From positions 9,456,501 to 9,520,500 of the forward strand of contig NC_132917.1 of the NCBI RefSeq assembly GCF_047675955.1: a stretch of 64,000 nt of DNA. Direction: 5' to 3'. This DNA comes from Chlorocebus sabaeus (taxonomy: Eukaryota > Chordata > Mammalia > Primates > Cercopithecidae). Both the position numbers and the translations under genes were made by a program. The number at the start of each line of letters is the position of its first letter. The first letter of the stretch is position 1. Positions 1-17,538 of the stretch are shown piece after piece. The notes under the pieces were generated by a model. That model was not told the DNA's origin. It searched no databases and saw only the letters and a program-made list of their open reading frames with translations.

Positions 1-795
<795 letters not shown>

Positions 796-929
796 TAAGT
801 AATTTGTAGTTGTACTCTCTTCCCCTCTGCCCATGTATCTGTAGAAGCGATGATCTGCTACCACCAATAATTTACACGTGTTCTTCATGGGATCTGGGTC
901 AGCTCTTCTCTTCACTCGATGAACAAGCT
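796..929 (-). CDS. ADAM17: ADAM17 coding exon 6: furin site and start of metalloprotease domain
   Basis: Acceptor ATTAG at 934-930. The exon completes Glu207 and reads [18 protein letters not shown] and on to NYL at residue 251. RVKR at 211-214 is the furin-type site that releases the prodomain, so Arg215 begins the mature catalytic chain. Cys225 is a conserved catalytic-domain cysteine. The donor GTAAGT follows at 795. The HExxH zinc helix comes from later exons outside the window. Confidence 0.98.
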
Positions 930-1198
930 CTAATATGAATTTGTATGCACTATTAAATCAAAATTCACCAAAACAAGGAGTTTTATGGTAACACTTTAAA
1001 TCTAATATATTTTTGAAACAAACATTATGTGAGCTTAATATCACTAAAGGATCTTGAACAACAAAAAAAAACAATTTGGAGGAAGACAGAAAAGTGAAAA
1101 GTAACATAAAGTTTAAACACTGTAGAATTCAAAACCAAGGACAAGTGCCTTCTTAATTTTTCAAATACAGAAACTTTAAGAAGTGTTCAACAGAGTAA

Positions 1199-1515
<317 letters not shown>

Positions 1516-1744
1516 TCAACAGAGTAAAACATTCACCTAATGCTGGGCTATGAAGCTGTCAGTCATATTCTACAACAAGAAGTTTATGAATTAACCAAAA
1601 TAACAGTAAAAATGTCAAAATATTCACATTGAAAATTAGTTTGTGTTAATAGGACAACTTTCTTGTGAAATAAATTAAGAATTTATTTACATATTAAAAT
1701 GCTAATATATATTTTAATAATATTGTAATAACATAACCATCTTT

Positions 1745-2017
1745 GGCCTGGCACGTTGGCCCACGCCTGTAATCCCAACACTTTGGGAGGTTGAGGTGAG
1801 CGAATCACTTGAGGCCAGGAGTTTGAGAACAGCCTGGTCAACATGGTGAAACCCCATCTCCACTAAAAATACAAAAATTAGCCAGGACTGGTGGCACGTG
1901 CCTATAATCCCAGCTACTCGGGAGGCTGAGGCAGGAGAATCACTTGAACCTGGAAGTCAAAGGTTGCAGTGAGCCGAGATTGCACTGCAAAAACAAAACA
2001 AAACAAAACAAAAAAAC
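1745..2017 (+). mobile_element. AluS-like, missing the end of the right arm
   Basis: The body breaks off at 'gagattgcactgc' and goes straight to an (AAAAC)n tail, so the last part of the right monomer is deleted. Short flanks aacataacca / aacctaacca may be the target duplication. Confidence 0.9.
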
Positions 2018-2486
2018 CTAACCAGGGGTGTTTCGGGCAGTAAAATTCCAAGATGGTTATGTTTTTTAAATGACCCTAAATAGATTGTCCCAAGATGGAT
2101 ATAACCTTCTTGTTTTCTAAGCAGTATATACATAGGTCTCTCCTGCTACCAATTAATTTCTTATAAACTCTAAAGATTGTCTTTCCACCATTATTATCAT
2201 TTCTAAATATCTGCAAGAATATTTTCCCTCGGATCACTCCATTTCCCTTTTCCCTAATCTTTTTTAAAGTCTAATCTTTGTTGTTCCCATTATTTTCTAG
2301 AGTTTTCAACTCTTACATCATAGACAAAAGAAGTTGAAAATTTCTGGAATAAAACTCCTATTTGCATGCCAAATACTATAGTTACTTGACAATCATGTTA
2401 TTTTTTTAATCAAATAACAACCACCCCTATTGAAGTCAATTGTAGTATGTTTGTTTCTTATCTGAAATACACTCTTTAAGCCTTAC

Positions 2487-2655
2487 CTTCAGGTGGTCCT
2501 CTGTCTACTAACCCTTTTGGGAGCAACTCTTCATTATCCACTTTTAAATAACCACACACTTTTGGAGACTGCAAACGTGAAACATTCTTGATATCTTCAG
2601 ATTTATAAACTAACATTCTTTTGTCTTTGGTATCATTAACAAATCTCCAAAGTGG
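2487..2655 (-). CDS. ADAM17: ADAM17 coding exon 5: prodomain end with cysteine switch
   Basis: Acceptor TTTCAG at 2661-2656. The exon encodes residues 151-206 plus one base. It contains sequons Asn157 (NDT) and Asn174 (NVS) and the cysteine-switch motif PKVCGYLK with Cys184, which in the family coordinates the catalytic zinc and keeps the proenzyme latent. Residue 203 is Gly (codon GGA, 2497-2499) where I recall Glu in human. The donor GTAAGG follows at 2486. Confidence 0.98.
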
Positions 2656-2949
2656 CTGAAACAGAAAATATACATGACTGAGATGGAAAAAAATAACAAT
2701 TCCTAGACACTAAATTCTAACATTCTTTGCTTGTTCTTAGATAACATTCATTTCTAGGTTAAGTAAACTGATTAGTCATGTTATTAAAATAAATAATCTC
2801 AATTTTTAATCATACGGAGTTTCTAGGCTGGTAAGTAAACATGTAGATTATAAACTCTGATTATTTTATCTGTATATAAATAAAGCTTTACATACTTTGC
2901 ACATTATGAAATCTTTCAGAGGATGCAGAAGAGAAAAATGCATATCATT

Positions 2950-3065
2950 TCCCACTCATTCATTCCAAAACATTATGTAATATCTACTGTATACTGGCAC
3001 TGTTATAGGTGATGGTGCTATAGTAATGAAAATTGGACAAGGTTTCTGTTCATGCAGCATCTTCA
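2950..3065 (+). mobile_element. L2 fragment
   Basis: Matches the L2 3' region pattern 'cattcattcc...ctactgtatactggcactgtt...ggtgatggtgctatagt'. Boundaries approximate. Confidence 0.6.
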
Positions 3066-3392
3066 TTTTAGCTTCCTTAACACTTAGGTGTTTGACATCT
3101 TTTTGCCATGTTAGGCTTTATCCACACAAAAGAACAAACATATTTATATGAAAGAAAACTCAGAACTTGCAACAATAGGTCTGAACCTTATTACTGGTTT
3201 CAGCGAATGCAGTTTTTAAAAAAAATCTCCATTTACAATGTTACAAGGCCAGAGTAAATCACAATTAATATACTCTAAAGTTTACCCAAGTCAAAAGGTT
3301 GTTTGTTTTGTTTCAAAGCAAAGTTATTCTCTGTAAGAACACTGCTCTCATCAGAACCAGGTGGTTTGTAGAGGACACACAAGAAATATATT

Positions 3393-3855
3393 TATCTCCA
3401 TCAGGGAAATGCAAATCAAAACCCCAGTGGGAAAAAAGAACCCACAATGAAACACCACTGTATACCCACTAGGATGACTATGATCAAAGACAAATACTGG
3501 CGAGGATGTAGAGAAATCCAGAACCCTCATATATGCTGATGAGAATGTAAAATGGTAAAACCACTTTAGAAAATAGTCTGGCAGGCCCTCAAAGGTTAAA
3601 AGTAGAATAACCGTATGACCCAGCAATTCTGCTCCTAGTATATAACCAAGAGAAATGAAAACACAAGGAGTAATGTAAATAATAGCTAAAAAGTGGAAAC
3701 AACCCAAATGTCCATCAACAACTAATCAATGAACAAAATGCAGTTTATCCATACAATGGAGTATTATTCAGTAATAAAAATAAATAAGATACAGATACAT
3801 GCTACAACGTAGATGAACTCTGGAAACATTATTCTAAGCGAAAGAAGCCACACAC
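3393..3855 (+). mobile_element. L1 (ancient L1M) 3' region, first piece
   Basis: Contains the typical L1 3' phrases 'gacccagcaattctgctcct', 'ggaaacaacccaaatgtcca' and 'gagtattattcagtaataaa'. It is interrupted by the next Alu and resumes at 4191. Confidence 0.9.
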
Positions 3856-4189
<334 letters not shown>

Positions 4190-4190
4190 C

Positions 4191-4263
4191 TACAAAACTA
4201 TATATATTAAAGGGGTGAATAATATAGTATGTGAATTATATCTCAATAAAACTGTTAAACATG
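4191..4263 (+). mobile_element. L1 3' terminus, second piece
   Basis: Reads 'gtgaattatatctcaataaa' and 'actgttaaa', the usual end of L1M 3' UTRs. Continues the element at 3393-3855. Confidence 0.8.
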
Positions 4264-4497
4264 ATATGCATACACCTTTGGTAATCTATGTATGAGGTGG
4301 ATGTAAGAAACAATGGTTACAGAATTTCAGGGCTAGCAGAGGCCTCAAAAGTTAACTAACCCAACTTCTGGGCTACAGGAATCTTCCATATTTAGTAAAG
4401 TTCATTTAGCCTATGAATAGAAGTGAAAAATTTTTTATTTTGTGTCAAACATTTCTAAGTTCACATTGATTGTTTCCTAGTATAGCCAGTGAAGCAC

Positions 4498-4680
4498 AGA
4501 AAAAGACAGCTGGCTTTGGGATCAGATGTATCTGAGTTCAAACCTCAACGGTACCTCACTATGTGCCTTGGACAAGTACCCTGAGCATAACCTCCCTCGT
4601 TAGGTAAAGCAGTGATAATACCTAACTTGAAGATTATGAAGATTATGTAGGTAATAAATCTAGTTTTATAATAAGATTTC
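4498..4680 (+). mobile_element. MIR
   Basis: Diverged copy of the MIR core: 'ggctttgggatcagatgtatctgagttc', 'cactatgtgccttggacaag', 'aaagcagtgataatacctaa' are its pieces, in that order. Confidence 0.75.
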
Positions 4681-5061
4681 AAAAGAAAAGTGGTCATTAT
4701 TAATAAAAGCTAAGCCTATTACCACTATTACTAGTAAGTTGCTGGAAAAAATCATTTGATGAGTAATTGACTAAAAGACAGAAAACTTGATTGGATCTTG
4801 GATTGGAAAACCAAAAAAAAATCTATGAAGGAGATTTTGAGGATGACTAGAGACTTTGACTATGGCATGATTATTAGATAATACTGTAGAATTCTTTTCA
4901 TTTTCTCAGGTATGTTACTTTTATTACAGCTATAGAAAAGAGTGCCTAGGGATGCATACAGAAGTAGTCAGGGGTGAAGTGTCATGATGTTTGCAAACGA
5001 TTTGCATATGATTCAGGAAAAAAAGAGAGAAAGCTAGCATGACATTATGTTAGAAATTGTG

Positions 5062-5356
<295 letters not shown>

Positions 5357-5451
5357 AGAAATTGTGTTAGAAATTGTTTAAGGGCTACATGGTTTTTGTT
5401 TTTTGTTTTGTTTTGTTTTTAATCTTTCTGTAGCTACAGGGTACTTTTTAA

Positions 5452-5779
<328 letters not shown>

Positions 5780-5808
5780 TGAACATTTTCAAAACTAAAA
5801 GTTGGGGG

Positions 5809-6253
<445 letters not shown>

Positions 6254-6339
6254 TTATCTCACCATGCAAGTTTAACCCAGGATTATTTATATAAATAGTA
6301 AGCTATGGTAAAGTCAGTGACAGTTTAAAATATTTAATG

Positions 6340-6634
6340 GCTGTGCACAGTGACTCACACCTGTCATCCCAGCACTTTGGGAGGCCAAGCGGAAGGACTG
6401 CTTACAGCCAGGCATTTGAGACCAGCCTGGCCAACACAGTGAGACCGCATCAAAAATTTGATGCACTCTACAAAAATTTAACAAATTAGTTGGGCATGGT
6501 GGCATGCACCTGTAGTCCCAGCTACTCAGGAGGCAGAAGAGAGGGATTGTCTGAGCCCAGGAGGTCAAGGCTGCAGTGAGCTATGATGGCACCACTACAC
6601 TTCAGCCTGAATGACCGAGTAAGACTCTGTCATA
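6340..6634 (+). mobile_element. AluJ-like, full length
   Basis: Old, diverged copy with target duplication taaaatatttaatg at 6326-6339 and 6637-6650. Confidence 0.93.
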
Positions 6635-6765
6635 ATTAAAATATTTAATGATGACGTGTTAAAAATAAGATATATATTTTTTCCTGCTCACTTATATTCC
6701 TAAGATCTTAGTGCAGATGAACAATGTTTTTACATCAAGGTAAGTGTAAAGAATTATTTTTTTTC

Positions 6766-7120
<355 letters not shown>

Positions 7121-7310
7121 CTAGGGTGGCACATCTCATACATGTGTGTGAACAGCCAATCACCACACTTATGAACTATAAAAGTATCAAAAAGAATTAT
7201 AAAGAGTATGAAAATCACCACTGTAAATAACAAATCATTTTTCAATAAAAATTAATTTCATGCAAAAATCCTTCAAGGTATCTGATGACTATACTTGTAA
7301 GTAAACATCT

Positions 7311-7611
7311 TTGTGTGTGTATATGTGTGAGATAGGGTCTCGCTCTGTCACGCAGGCTGGAGTGCAGCAGTACAATCTCAGTTCACTGCAGTCTCTGCCT
7401 CCAGAATTCAACTGATCCTACCGCCTCAGCATTCTGAGTAGCTGAGACCACAGGCATGTACCACCACGCCCAGCTAATTTTTCTTTTGTGGGGGAGTAGA
7501 GACAAGGTCTCCCTATATTGCCTGGGCTGGTCTCAAATCCCTGGACTCAAGCAGTCCACCCGCCTCAGCCTCCCAAAGTGCTTTTTACAGGTGTGAACCA
7601 CTGTGCCTGGC
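7311..7611 (-). mobile_element. AluJ-like
   Basis: Target duplication taagtaaacatct at 7298-7310 and taagtaaatatct at 7612-7624. The tail has become a short TG repeat. Confidence 0.93.
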
Positions 7612-7735
7612 TAAGTAAATATCTTATAATGAAATATTAGTTATACTCATTTTCATTCTTAGTGAAACAAAGGTACGGGTGGAAACAGAATTCCTATTTT
7701 TCCAAAAGGAAGTATTTGAAAAAAATGAGTAATCT

Positions 7736-8037
7736 GGCTGGGCGTGCTGGCTCATGCCTGTAATCCCAGCACTTTGGGAGGCCGAGATGGGCGGATCACG
7801 AGGTCAGGAGTTCAAGACCAGCCTAGCCAACACAGTGAAACCCCATCTCTACTAAAAATACAAAAATTAACCGGGCATGGTGGCACACGCCTGTAATCCC
7901 AGCTACTCAAGGGACTGAGGCAGGAGAATCGCTTTAACCTGGGATGTGGAGGATGCGGAGAGCCGAGATGGCACCATTGCACTCCAGTCTGGGTGACAGG
8001 GCGATATGCCATCTCAAAAAAAAAAAAAAAAAAAAAA
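7736..8037 (+). mobile_element. AluS-like, full length
   Basis: Complete dimer with a 23-base A tail. The flanking 'gtaatct' repeats after the tail. Confidence 0.95.
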
Positions 8038-8089
8038 TTGTAATCTGAGCAAATTTAACTTGGATCCTAAAGACACACATTTTAGCTTA

Positions 8090-8464
<375 letters not shown>

Positions 8465-8869
8465 TTACCACACTGTTTTCTTTCTGAGCTCAAATTACGA
8501 TGATCTTCCTATTCTCCTTTATAGCAGGTCAGAGATAAAGTGTTCTAGAATGTATTGAATGGAAGGTCATTTCCAAGCCTGGCCCTTAATATCCTGTTTA
8601 ATTCTCTAGCTCTGTTTCCCTTCTGTGAGAACTACAGAGGACATGTGTCCAAAAGTCAAAGCCACAAAGTAGAGGAGAACCACCTAACCCACATCAAGCC
8701 ACAGCAGAGTAAGAAAAAACCTTGCTTGTGTTAAGCTACTCAGCTATGGGAGTTTATCTGAAGCCCTGGCACAGCCTAGACAGAGCTTCCTACAGTTTCT
8801 TCATTTAACTTCCCAGACTACTCCCTATCATCCAGACTATTCCAACTAAATACATGCACCAAAAGGTGT

Positions 8870-8927
8870 GCCCAAGGCTATTCACTACAATACCTTTTAT
8901 TTCAAAAATTAGAAACAAAACAGTTGA
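8870..8927 (+). mobile_element. L1M piece 1 of 4
   Basis: 'ttcactacaataccttttat' then 'aaaaattagaaacaaaacag' resembles the L1 3' region and continues at 9395, 9477 and 10090 between Alu insertions. Confidence 0.65.
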
Positions 8928-9488
<561 letters not shown>

Positions 9489-9766
9489 GGCCAGGTACAG
9501 TGGCTCACACCTGTAATCCCAGCACTTTAGGAGGCCGAGGCAGGCGATCACAAGGTCAGGAGATCTACACCATCCTGGCCAACATGGTGAAACCCCATCT
9601 CTACCAAAAATACAAAACTTAGCTGCGCGTGGTGGTGTGTGTCTGTAATCCCAGCTAATAGGGAGGCTGAGGCAGGAGAATTGCTTGAACCAGGGAGCAG
9701 AGGATGCAGTGACCCAAGATCGTGCCACTGCACTCCAGCCTAGTGACAGGCCAAAAAAAAAAAAAA
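9489..9766 (+). mobile_element. AluY-like inserted in L1
   Basis: Target copy aaccctaatt on the left and aaccctaattta on the right. Confidence 0.95.
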
Positions 9767-9779
9767 GAACCCTAATTTA

Positions 9780-10347
<568 letters not shown>

Positions 10348-11331
10348 AAATAAATTGATTTGAAAGAACAAGCAAATTTAAGACATTCCAGGGATGCTTT
10401 GCCTATTCTAGAATGAATGCATTTATAATATTAGTTCCTTTACTTTCCACTAAATTTCTGACTCTTTCTGGTAGGCTAGACTCCTCAAAACATTGACATT
10501 AAACAGTTCAAACATTAACAAACTATAACATACTGCAAGTCCATAGGTTTCTTTTTCACAATAATGGATAGTCAAAAGACTAAGAGTTGCGTAATTTGGA
10601 TATAATTAAAATATATAGTATTTATACCTCCAGCAGACTGTTTTACCCCTATCGAGCACTCAAATACACCTGAACATTTCATTTTGACCTATCTTACTCA
10701 GTTTTCCCACAGGTGATCCATTTTAGTGATATCACCACCACCACCCAGAGTTTTCTCATTTTTCAAGAAACACAGAATCAACTTCAATTCACAATTATGT
10801 AGTACACGTTTTGTTTTGTAGACTAGTATCTGACAGATAGATACATGTCTTAACCAATGCAGCCACCGTGGTCTTGATTTCTACTGCTGCTCTTTTAGTG
10901 GAAGAGCGACCACAGCCTGACTTTCCTAGCTTCCTCTTTAACTTCTCAGACTATGAACTATCACCTTTGGTTGATCTAGCATTTCCAGCGTGTCCAGCAG
11001 AAAAACAGAGAAATTGAAAAATAATACTTCACTTTCATTTCTGAGGATGTTTACACTTACTGATTATTTGAGAAAGAATTAAAAAATGAGTCAGGAGGAA
11101 AAGTTTTCTCTTCCTATTATCCATCCCAATTATGGTACTCAGAAATACAGGGTATATCATAAGACAGCTTCTTAGAGATTATCCTTTTTTAAAAATCTAC
11201 TTTCCTGGTAAAAGACTTCAAATAAAAAGAGAAAAGAAATAAGTATAATTACTTATTTCATTGCAGAACTGAGCAGCTTTTTGAAAATCAGAGATATAAG
11301 CTACTGAAAAAAAATTCACATATAAATTTAC
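10348..11331. other. ADAM17 intron 4 start, unique-looking
   Basis: No Alu or other repeat recognised. Together with intron 3 it forms one of the few repeat-poor blocks around ADAM17 exons. Confidence 0.5.
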
Positions 11332-11420
11332 CTCTATGTTATATTCAGCCCCATCTGTGTTGATTCTGATTATAACATCATCATCTCTTATGTGGGCTAG
11401 AACCCTAGAGTCAGGTTCAC
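11332..11420 (-). CDS. ADAM17: ADAM17 coding exon 4: prodomain residues 121-150
   Basis: Acceptor TTAAG at 11425-11421. The exon reads (G)[19 protein letters not shown] then [10 protein letters not shown] and ends exactly on codon 150, followed by GTAAAT. Intron 3 between this exon and exon 3 is only 773 bp and carries no Alu. The frame into exon 5 is phase 0. Confidence 0.97.
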
Positions 11421-12193
11421 CTTAAGAGAGAAAAAAAAAATTTATTATTTAAAGATACTTACATCAAATAAGAAACTACGCATTACTCTCAATAAAAATT
11501 AAATCCTTCAGGGTGGAATTTGCCTAGTACTGTGACAGCTCTGCAAGACAAGAAACAAAGGCCCGAGAAAGAAGCTAGATAATCTCACCTCCTAAGGGGT
11601 AGCCTTAAGTTTAGTCACTTGAAACCTATCCCTTTCCCAAAAAAAACAAAACTACTAAGATTTTCTTCTGGAATAATTTTATCTACTTTTAGGTAAAGGA
11701 AGAACTAGGAGAGACAGAAAGCATGATTTGGAATGTACAGGCCTAGGAACTGTACTATTTGTGGATTTCAATGCCATTTGTTTTTTCATTGCAGAAAAAG
11801 ATCAAAAAGTAAACCGCAATTGCTTCATAGATTTTTCTCAAATACATACATAATAGGATCACAAAGTATTTTATCTCCAAGCTTCCCTGTTTAAAATATA
11901 AAGAAAGCTTACAGTCACTGATGAAAAGAAAGGTTAAATTCCTATCACTTAAGAGGAATTTAATTTTAATCATTAAACCAGTCAGTTAGTATGACGTTTA
12001 GATAATACTCATTTCCTCCTATTAGAATATTTCCACCTCTAAACTTAAATACCTCAAAGAAAACAGTCAAAGAATAGCACTTCTACGATACCCCGTCCCC
12101 ACTACCCTGCACCAGAAAAGAATATGCAATCAAGTTAGATTTGGAGACCTAACACACCAGACACAGGGGCAAACCAACAAGCTCCATACTAAC

Positions 12194-12324
12194 CAACCAC
12201 GTGTCCAGTGAAGAAGTCCTGCCATTTCACAGTGTACTCGCTTTCATTTTTACCATCCACCACCACGACCTTGAAATTTTGTGAAAAACGTTCAGTACTT
12301 GATGTCAGGTATAATTTAAAATGC
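12194..12324 (-). CDS. ADAM17: ADAM17 coding exon 3: prodomain residues 77-121
   Basis: Acceptor TTTAG at 12330-12325. The exon finishes Arg77 and continues [17 protein letters not shown] through [20 protein letters not shown] to GHVVG. Asn103 in KNES is an N-glycosylation sequon. It ends after the first base of the Gly121 codon, followed by GTTAGT at 12193. As far as I can recall it is identical to the human residues. It sits in an Alu-free pocket together with exon 4. Confidence 0.98.
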
Positions 12325-12692
12325 CTAAAGAAAAATGCATTCATATTTTACTCTAAGCACACAAATTATAAGTCTCATTTTCATATAATTAAACTTTCTT
12401 AAAAGGCCAGAAGCGTTGACATTAATAAGACACTATGCAATTACAACTAAAGTCTTATTAGGTACTTAGAGCAATATATCTCCTATAAAGACAAACAGAC
12501 TAATTTATTTAGCTATAAAAACAGCAGACCAAAATAAACTCACACTAGGGAAAACATATTCAAAGAACTTACACATTCACGTCTCCTGGAAAACACTGAA
12601 GAATAAAGAAATACACACGACTGAATAGTTAAGTTGGAATCCTGATTACATAAAAAAATTATTATTAAAAACTAATCCAATTATACACTATT

Positions 12693-12870
12693 TATTGAAC
12701 ACCTACTTGGTGTTAGGTACTACGCATCTATTACCTCCACTTCACACAAGTACAAATTGAGGCTTGGAAGCTAATCAACCTACTCAAAGTTACACAGCTA
12801 AATGGTAAAACTGGGAAATAAGCCTGGTTTATTTCAAAACCCTGTATTATGCTGTCTCTAACTATCAAGC
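12693..12870 (-). mobile_element. MIR
   Basis: Antisense MIR: 'tttattgaacacctacttgg', 'acttcacacaag', 'aaagttacacagctaaatgg' in the order expected of the reverse complement. Confidence 0.8.
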
Positions 12871-12945
12871 TGGGTGGACTATGAGAAAATTCTTATTGCT
12901 GTGTAAAATTAATAAATGCTGCTTTCTATATTTAAAAGTACTCAT

Positions 12946-13216
12946 GCGGCCTCGCGCGGTGGCTCAGGCCTGTAATCCCAGCACTTCAGGAGGCCGAGCT
13001 GGGCGGATCACGAGGTCAGGAGATCGAGACCATCCTGGCTAACATGGTGAAACCCCATTTCTACTAAAAACACAACAAATTAGCCAGGCGTGGTGGCGGT
13101 TGCCTGTAATCCCAGCTACTTGGGAGGTTGAGGCAGAAGAATGGTGTGAACCCAGGAGGCGGAGCTTGCAGTGAGCGGAGATCCTGCCACTGCAAGACTC
13201 TGTCGCAAAAAACAAA
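12946..13216 (+). mobile_element. AluY with internal deletion in right arm
   Basis: The right arm jumps from 'gccactgc' to 'aagactctgtc', losing about 20 bases. Target duplication aaaagtactcat at 12934-12945 and 13217-13228. Confidence 0.95.
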
Positions 13217-13375
13217 AAAAGTACTCATACTTTTTTCCTCCTAAAAACCACATATCCCGCAAAACAGTAATTACCTGTTAGGAAAATAATTACCACAATT
13301 ACCGTTAGGAAAATAAATATGAGGTATCCAAGACAGAAGTTAGAATATAAACTCCATCAGCACCAGGAGATAGGA

Positions 13376-13421
13376 AAGAGGAGAGGGGAGGGGAAAGGAG
13401 GGGAGGGGAGGGGAGGGGAGG
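13376..13421 (+). repeat. (GGGGA)n purine tract
   Basis: Six runs of four Gs, the last four (13400-13418) separated by single As. Lies in ADAM17 intron 2. The G-rich strand is the template strand for ADAM17. Confidence 0.95.
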
Positions 13422-13428
13422 TATACAT

Positions 13429-13528
13429 TCCAGTTCTTTAGTGGGCTTACTATTCTTTTTGTTTTCTAGGAGTTTCAGTCCAGTTCTTTAACTGGCTTAC
13501 CATTCTTTTTGTTTTCTATGACTTTAGG
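13429..13528 (+). repeat. Two-copy 50-bp tandem repeat
   Basis: Copies at 13429-13478 and 13479-13528, each starting tccagttcttta and sharing 'attctttttgttttcta'. About 6-8 differences between them. It abuts the G-rich tract. Confidence 0.9.
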
Positions 13529-14807
<1,279 letters not shown>

Positions 14808-14811
14808 TGTA

Positions 14812-14885
14812 ATCAATAATTTCTTGATTTATCTAAATCAATAATTTTCTAAATCAATAATTTATCTAAAATAAATAATGTATTG
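14812..14885 (+). repeat. AT-rich minisatellite-like tract
   Basis: 'aatcaataattt' recurs three times with 16-24 base spacing, followed by inverted 'tattgattta'. Confidence 0.6.
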
Positions 14886-15189
14886 ATTTATAACAAAAAG
14901 GAAATGAAACCTGTAAGGCAAATTTTAAACAAGTTTCTTTTTTTCTTAAGTTACTTCAACTCTTCATACAACCTCTCAGTATTTCCAAGTTTTTTGAACC
15001 TCTAATAGTTACATCCAAATTTAATGCAATGATCTTGGTTTAAATTACTTTGCCTTCCACTGCTATCGAAAAACAGAATCTTCTCATTTACCATCAAGTA
15101 ATGAGTGGTTTCAGAGTTAACTCATCCCTGAAACAAACTGATTATTTCAGCTATCTTTGTTTGTTTTTGTTGTTGTTTTAAACTTTAAT

Positions 15190-15395
15190 AACGCAATATG
15201 ATAGAAAAGAAAGGCTTGGAGTCTGACAAACTTGGCTGAAGCCCTGCCTTCATTTACTCACTGTCTGACCTTGGCCTTAATCTTTGAATCCTAAGTATTT
15301 ATCTACAAATGGAACTAATATCACCTAATAACTGAATGGTTTTGGGGATTAAAGGAAATAACCTATTTTAAAACACCTGGTATAAAATTCCATAG
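15190..15395 (+). mobile_element. MIR
   Basis: 'ggcttggagtctgacaaact', 'tcactgtctgaccttggcc' and 'ggggattaaaggaaataac' follow the MIR consensus order. Confidence 0.75.
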
Positions 15396-15724
15396 ACTAT
15401 TAGATAAATTTCCCATTAAATATTTCGTATGGAAACTTTGTAAAACAAATTACATACTTCCCTGCTTTCTTACACAGAGAAAAGATAACAAGTGGCTATG
15501 ATTTAATATTTTCTTAAGGAATCAATGTCATCTACCAAATTTGAAAGAGAAATATGTAAGGCTATGGAAGTTTTTGCCTCTAGAATAGGGATTCTACAGG
15601 CCACCTCAAATTCAACTTTAAAAGAAACCCAAAAAGCTAAACTTCGAATTATTTTCATTTTATAGTTTCTTCACTCTTCCTTTGCTCCTACTCATCTCTT
15701 GCTATTATATCCACTTCTTCACCA

Positions 15725-15960
15725 AACTCTCCACCAGTATAGCAGAAATAACACAAGTTTTGGGGTTCAACCTTTGTTCAAATCTTGTATCTGTCATTTA
15801 CTAGCTGAGTAGTTTTGAGCAAGTTACTAAGCTCTCTAAGCCTTAATTTTGGTTTTTTTGTTGTTGTTGTTCCTTCAAAAAAGGAATCACTTCTAGAGAT
15901 AACTTATGTAAAGTGCCAGTAAATTACAGAAAATAAGCACCTGATTAACCGTAGCTATTA
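15725..15960 (+). mobile_element. MIR
   Basis: 'gttcaaatcttgtatctgtc', 'atttactagctgagtag', 'gagcaagttactaagctctc' is MIR core, with a small TTG expansion inside. Confidence 0.8.
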
Positions 15961-16169
15961 CCAATCTGCTCAAATTTGGTGTAAGTTGAAAGCTAATAAC
16001 CAATACTGTAATATTCTGACATAAAATCTAACAGAAAGAAGTCGTTAAAAAATAACCTAAGGATAATTACAATAGCTAGGAAAAATTAAAATAATTTGCA
16101 TTAAAAATTTGCCTAAAATAACCATATGACAATGGACCAATCTCCTTAATATACTAAGCACTGCTACAA

Positions 16170-16750
16170 TTCAGTAGTTAGAAAGACAAATTCAATAGAA
16201 AAATAGTCAAAAGATATAAAAAGGCAGTTTACAGAAATATAAATTACTTACAAATATATAAAAAGATGCTCAATGTCACACAAAATGAAAATCAAAACAA
16301 CTATAAAATACCATCCCCTTTAGAGGGGTGAAAGTTAAAGGCTGATAAACCTAGTATTGGCAAAGATAACAAGAAACAGGTAAACTCATATATAGCTGCT
16401 GGAAGAATAAATTGGTCAAATCTCTTTGGGAGGAAAGAGTAATATCAATAAACACAGTATACATATCCTTGACCCAATAATTCTCCTTCTAGGAATATAT
16501 CCTATAAAAACACCTCACCAAGGTATACACTTACAAAGATACTCACTAGAGCATTGTTTGTTATATTAAAAAAATCACTTTGGTTAAACACTATCCATCT
16601 GTAGTGTATTAGTCAGTATGTTGTTACAGTTCTATGCAATAGGAATATTTATGCAGCTGTTTAAAATGAGGTAAAATATGCTATCTATATCACCTATACA
16701 CACACACACACACAGACCTATAGGCAAAAAATATGCATTAAAATATTTTG
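16170..16750 (+). mobile_element. L1M 3' region, first piece
   Basis: 'gacccaataattctccttct', 'aggaatatatcctataaaaa', 'agagcattgtttgttatat' are L1M phrases. A short CA repeat lies at 16698-16714. Confidence 0.8.
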
Positions 16751-17062
<312 letters not shown>

Positions 17063-17200
17063 ATCTGGAAGTTTACACAGGAAACCCCTCTGGGTCTGAG
17101 AAGTGTAACTGAGTTAGAAGTAAAAACTTTGTATATCCTCCATGGCTTGTTTTTTAAACCAGATGCACATATTCCTATTATTTTTTTAACACAGTTGAGA
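17063..17200 (+). mobile_element. Probable L1M 3' end, second piece
   Basis: AT-rich remainder after the Alu, 'tctgggtctgagaagtg...gtatatcctccatggc', plausible L1M 3' UTR. Weak. Confidence 0.4.
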
Positions 17201-17228
17201 AGGCTTGTCCTATATAAAGAATAAAGAT

Positions 17229-17538
<310 letters not shown>

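Noticed and set aside
3351..3707. 118-residue minus-strand open frame
   Set aside because: It is the antisense of an L1 3' region, with no matching family and no splice or promoter context.
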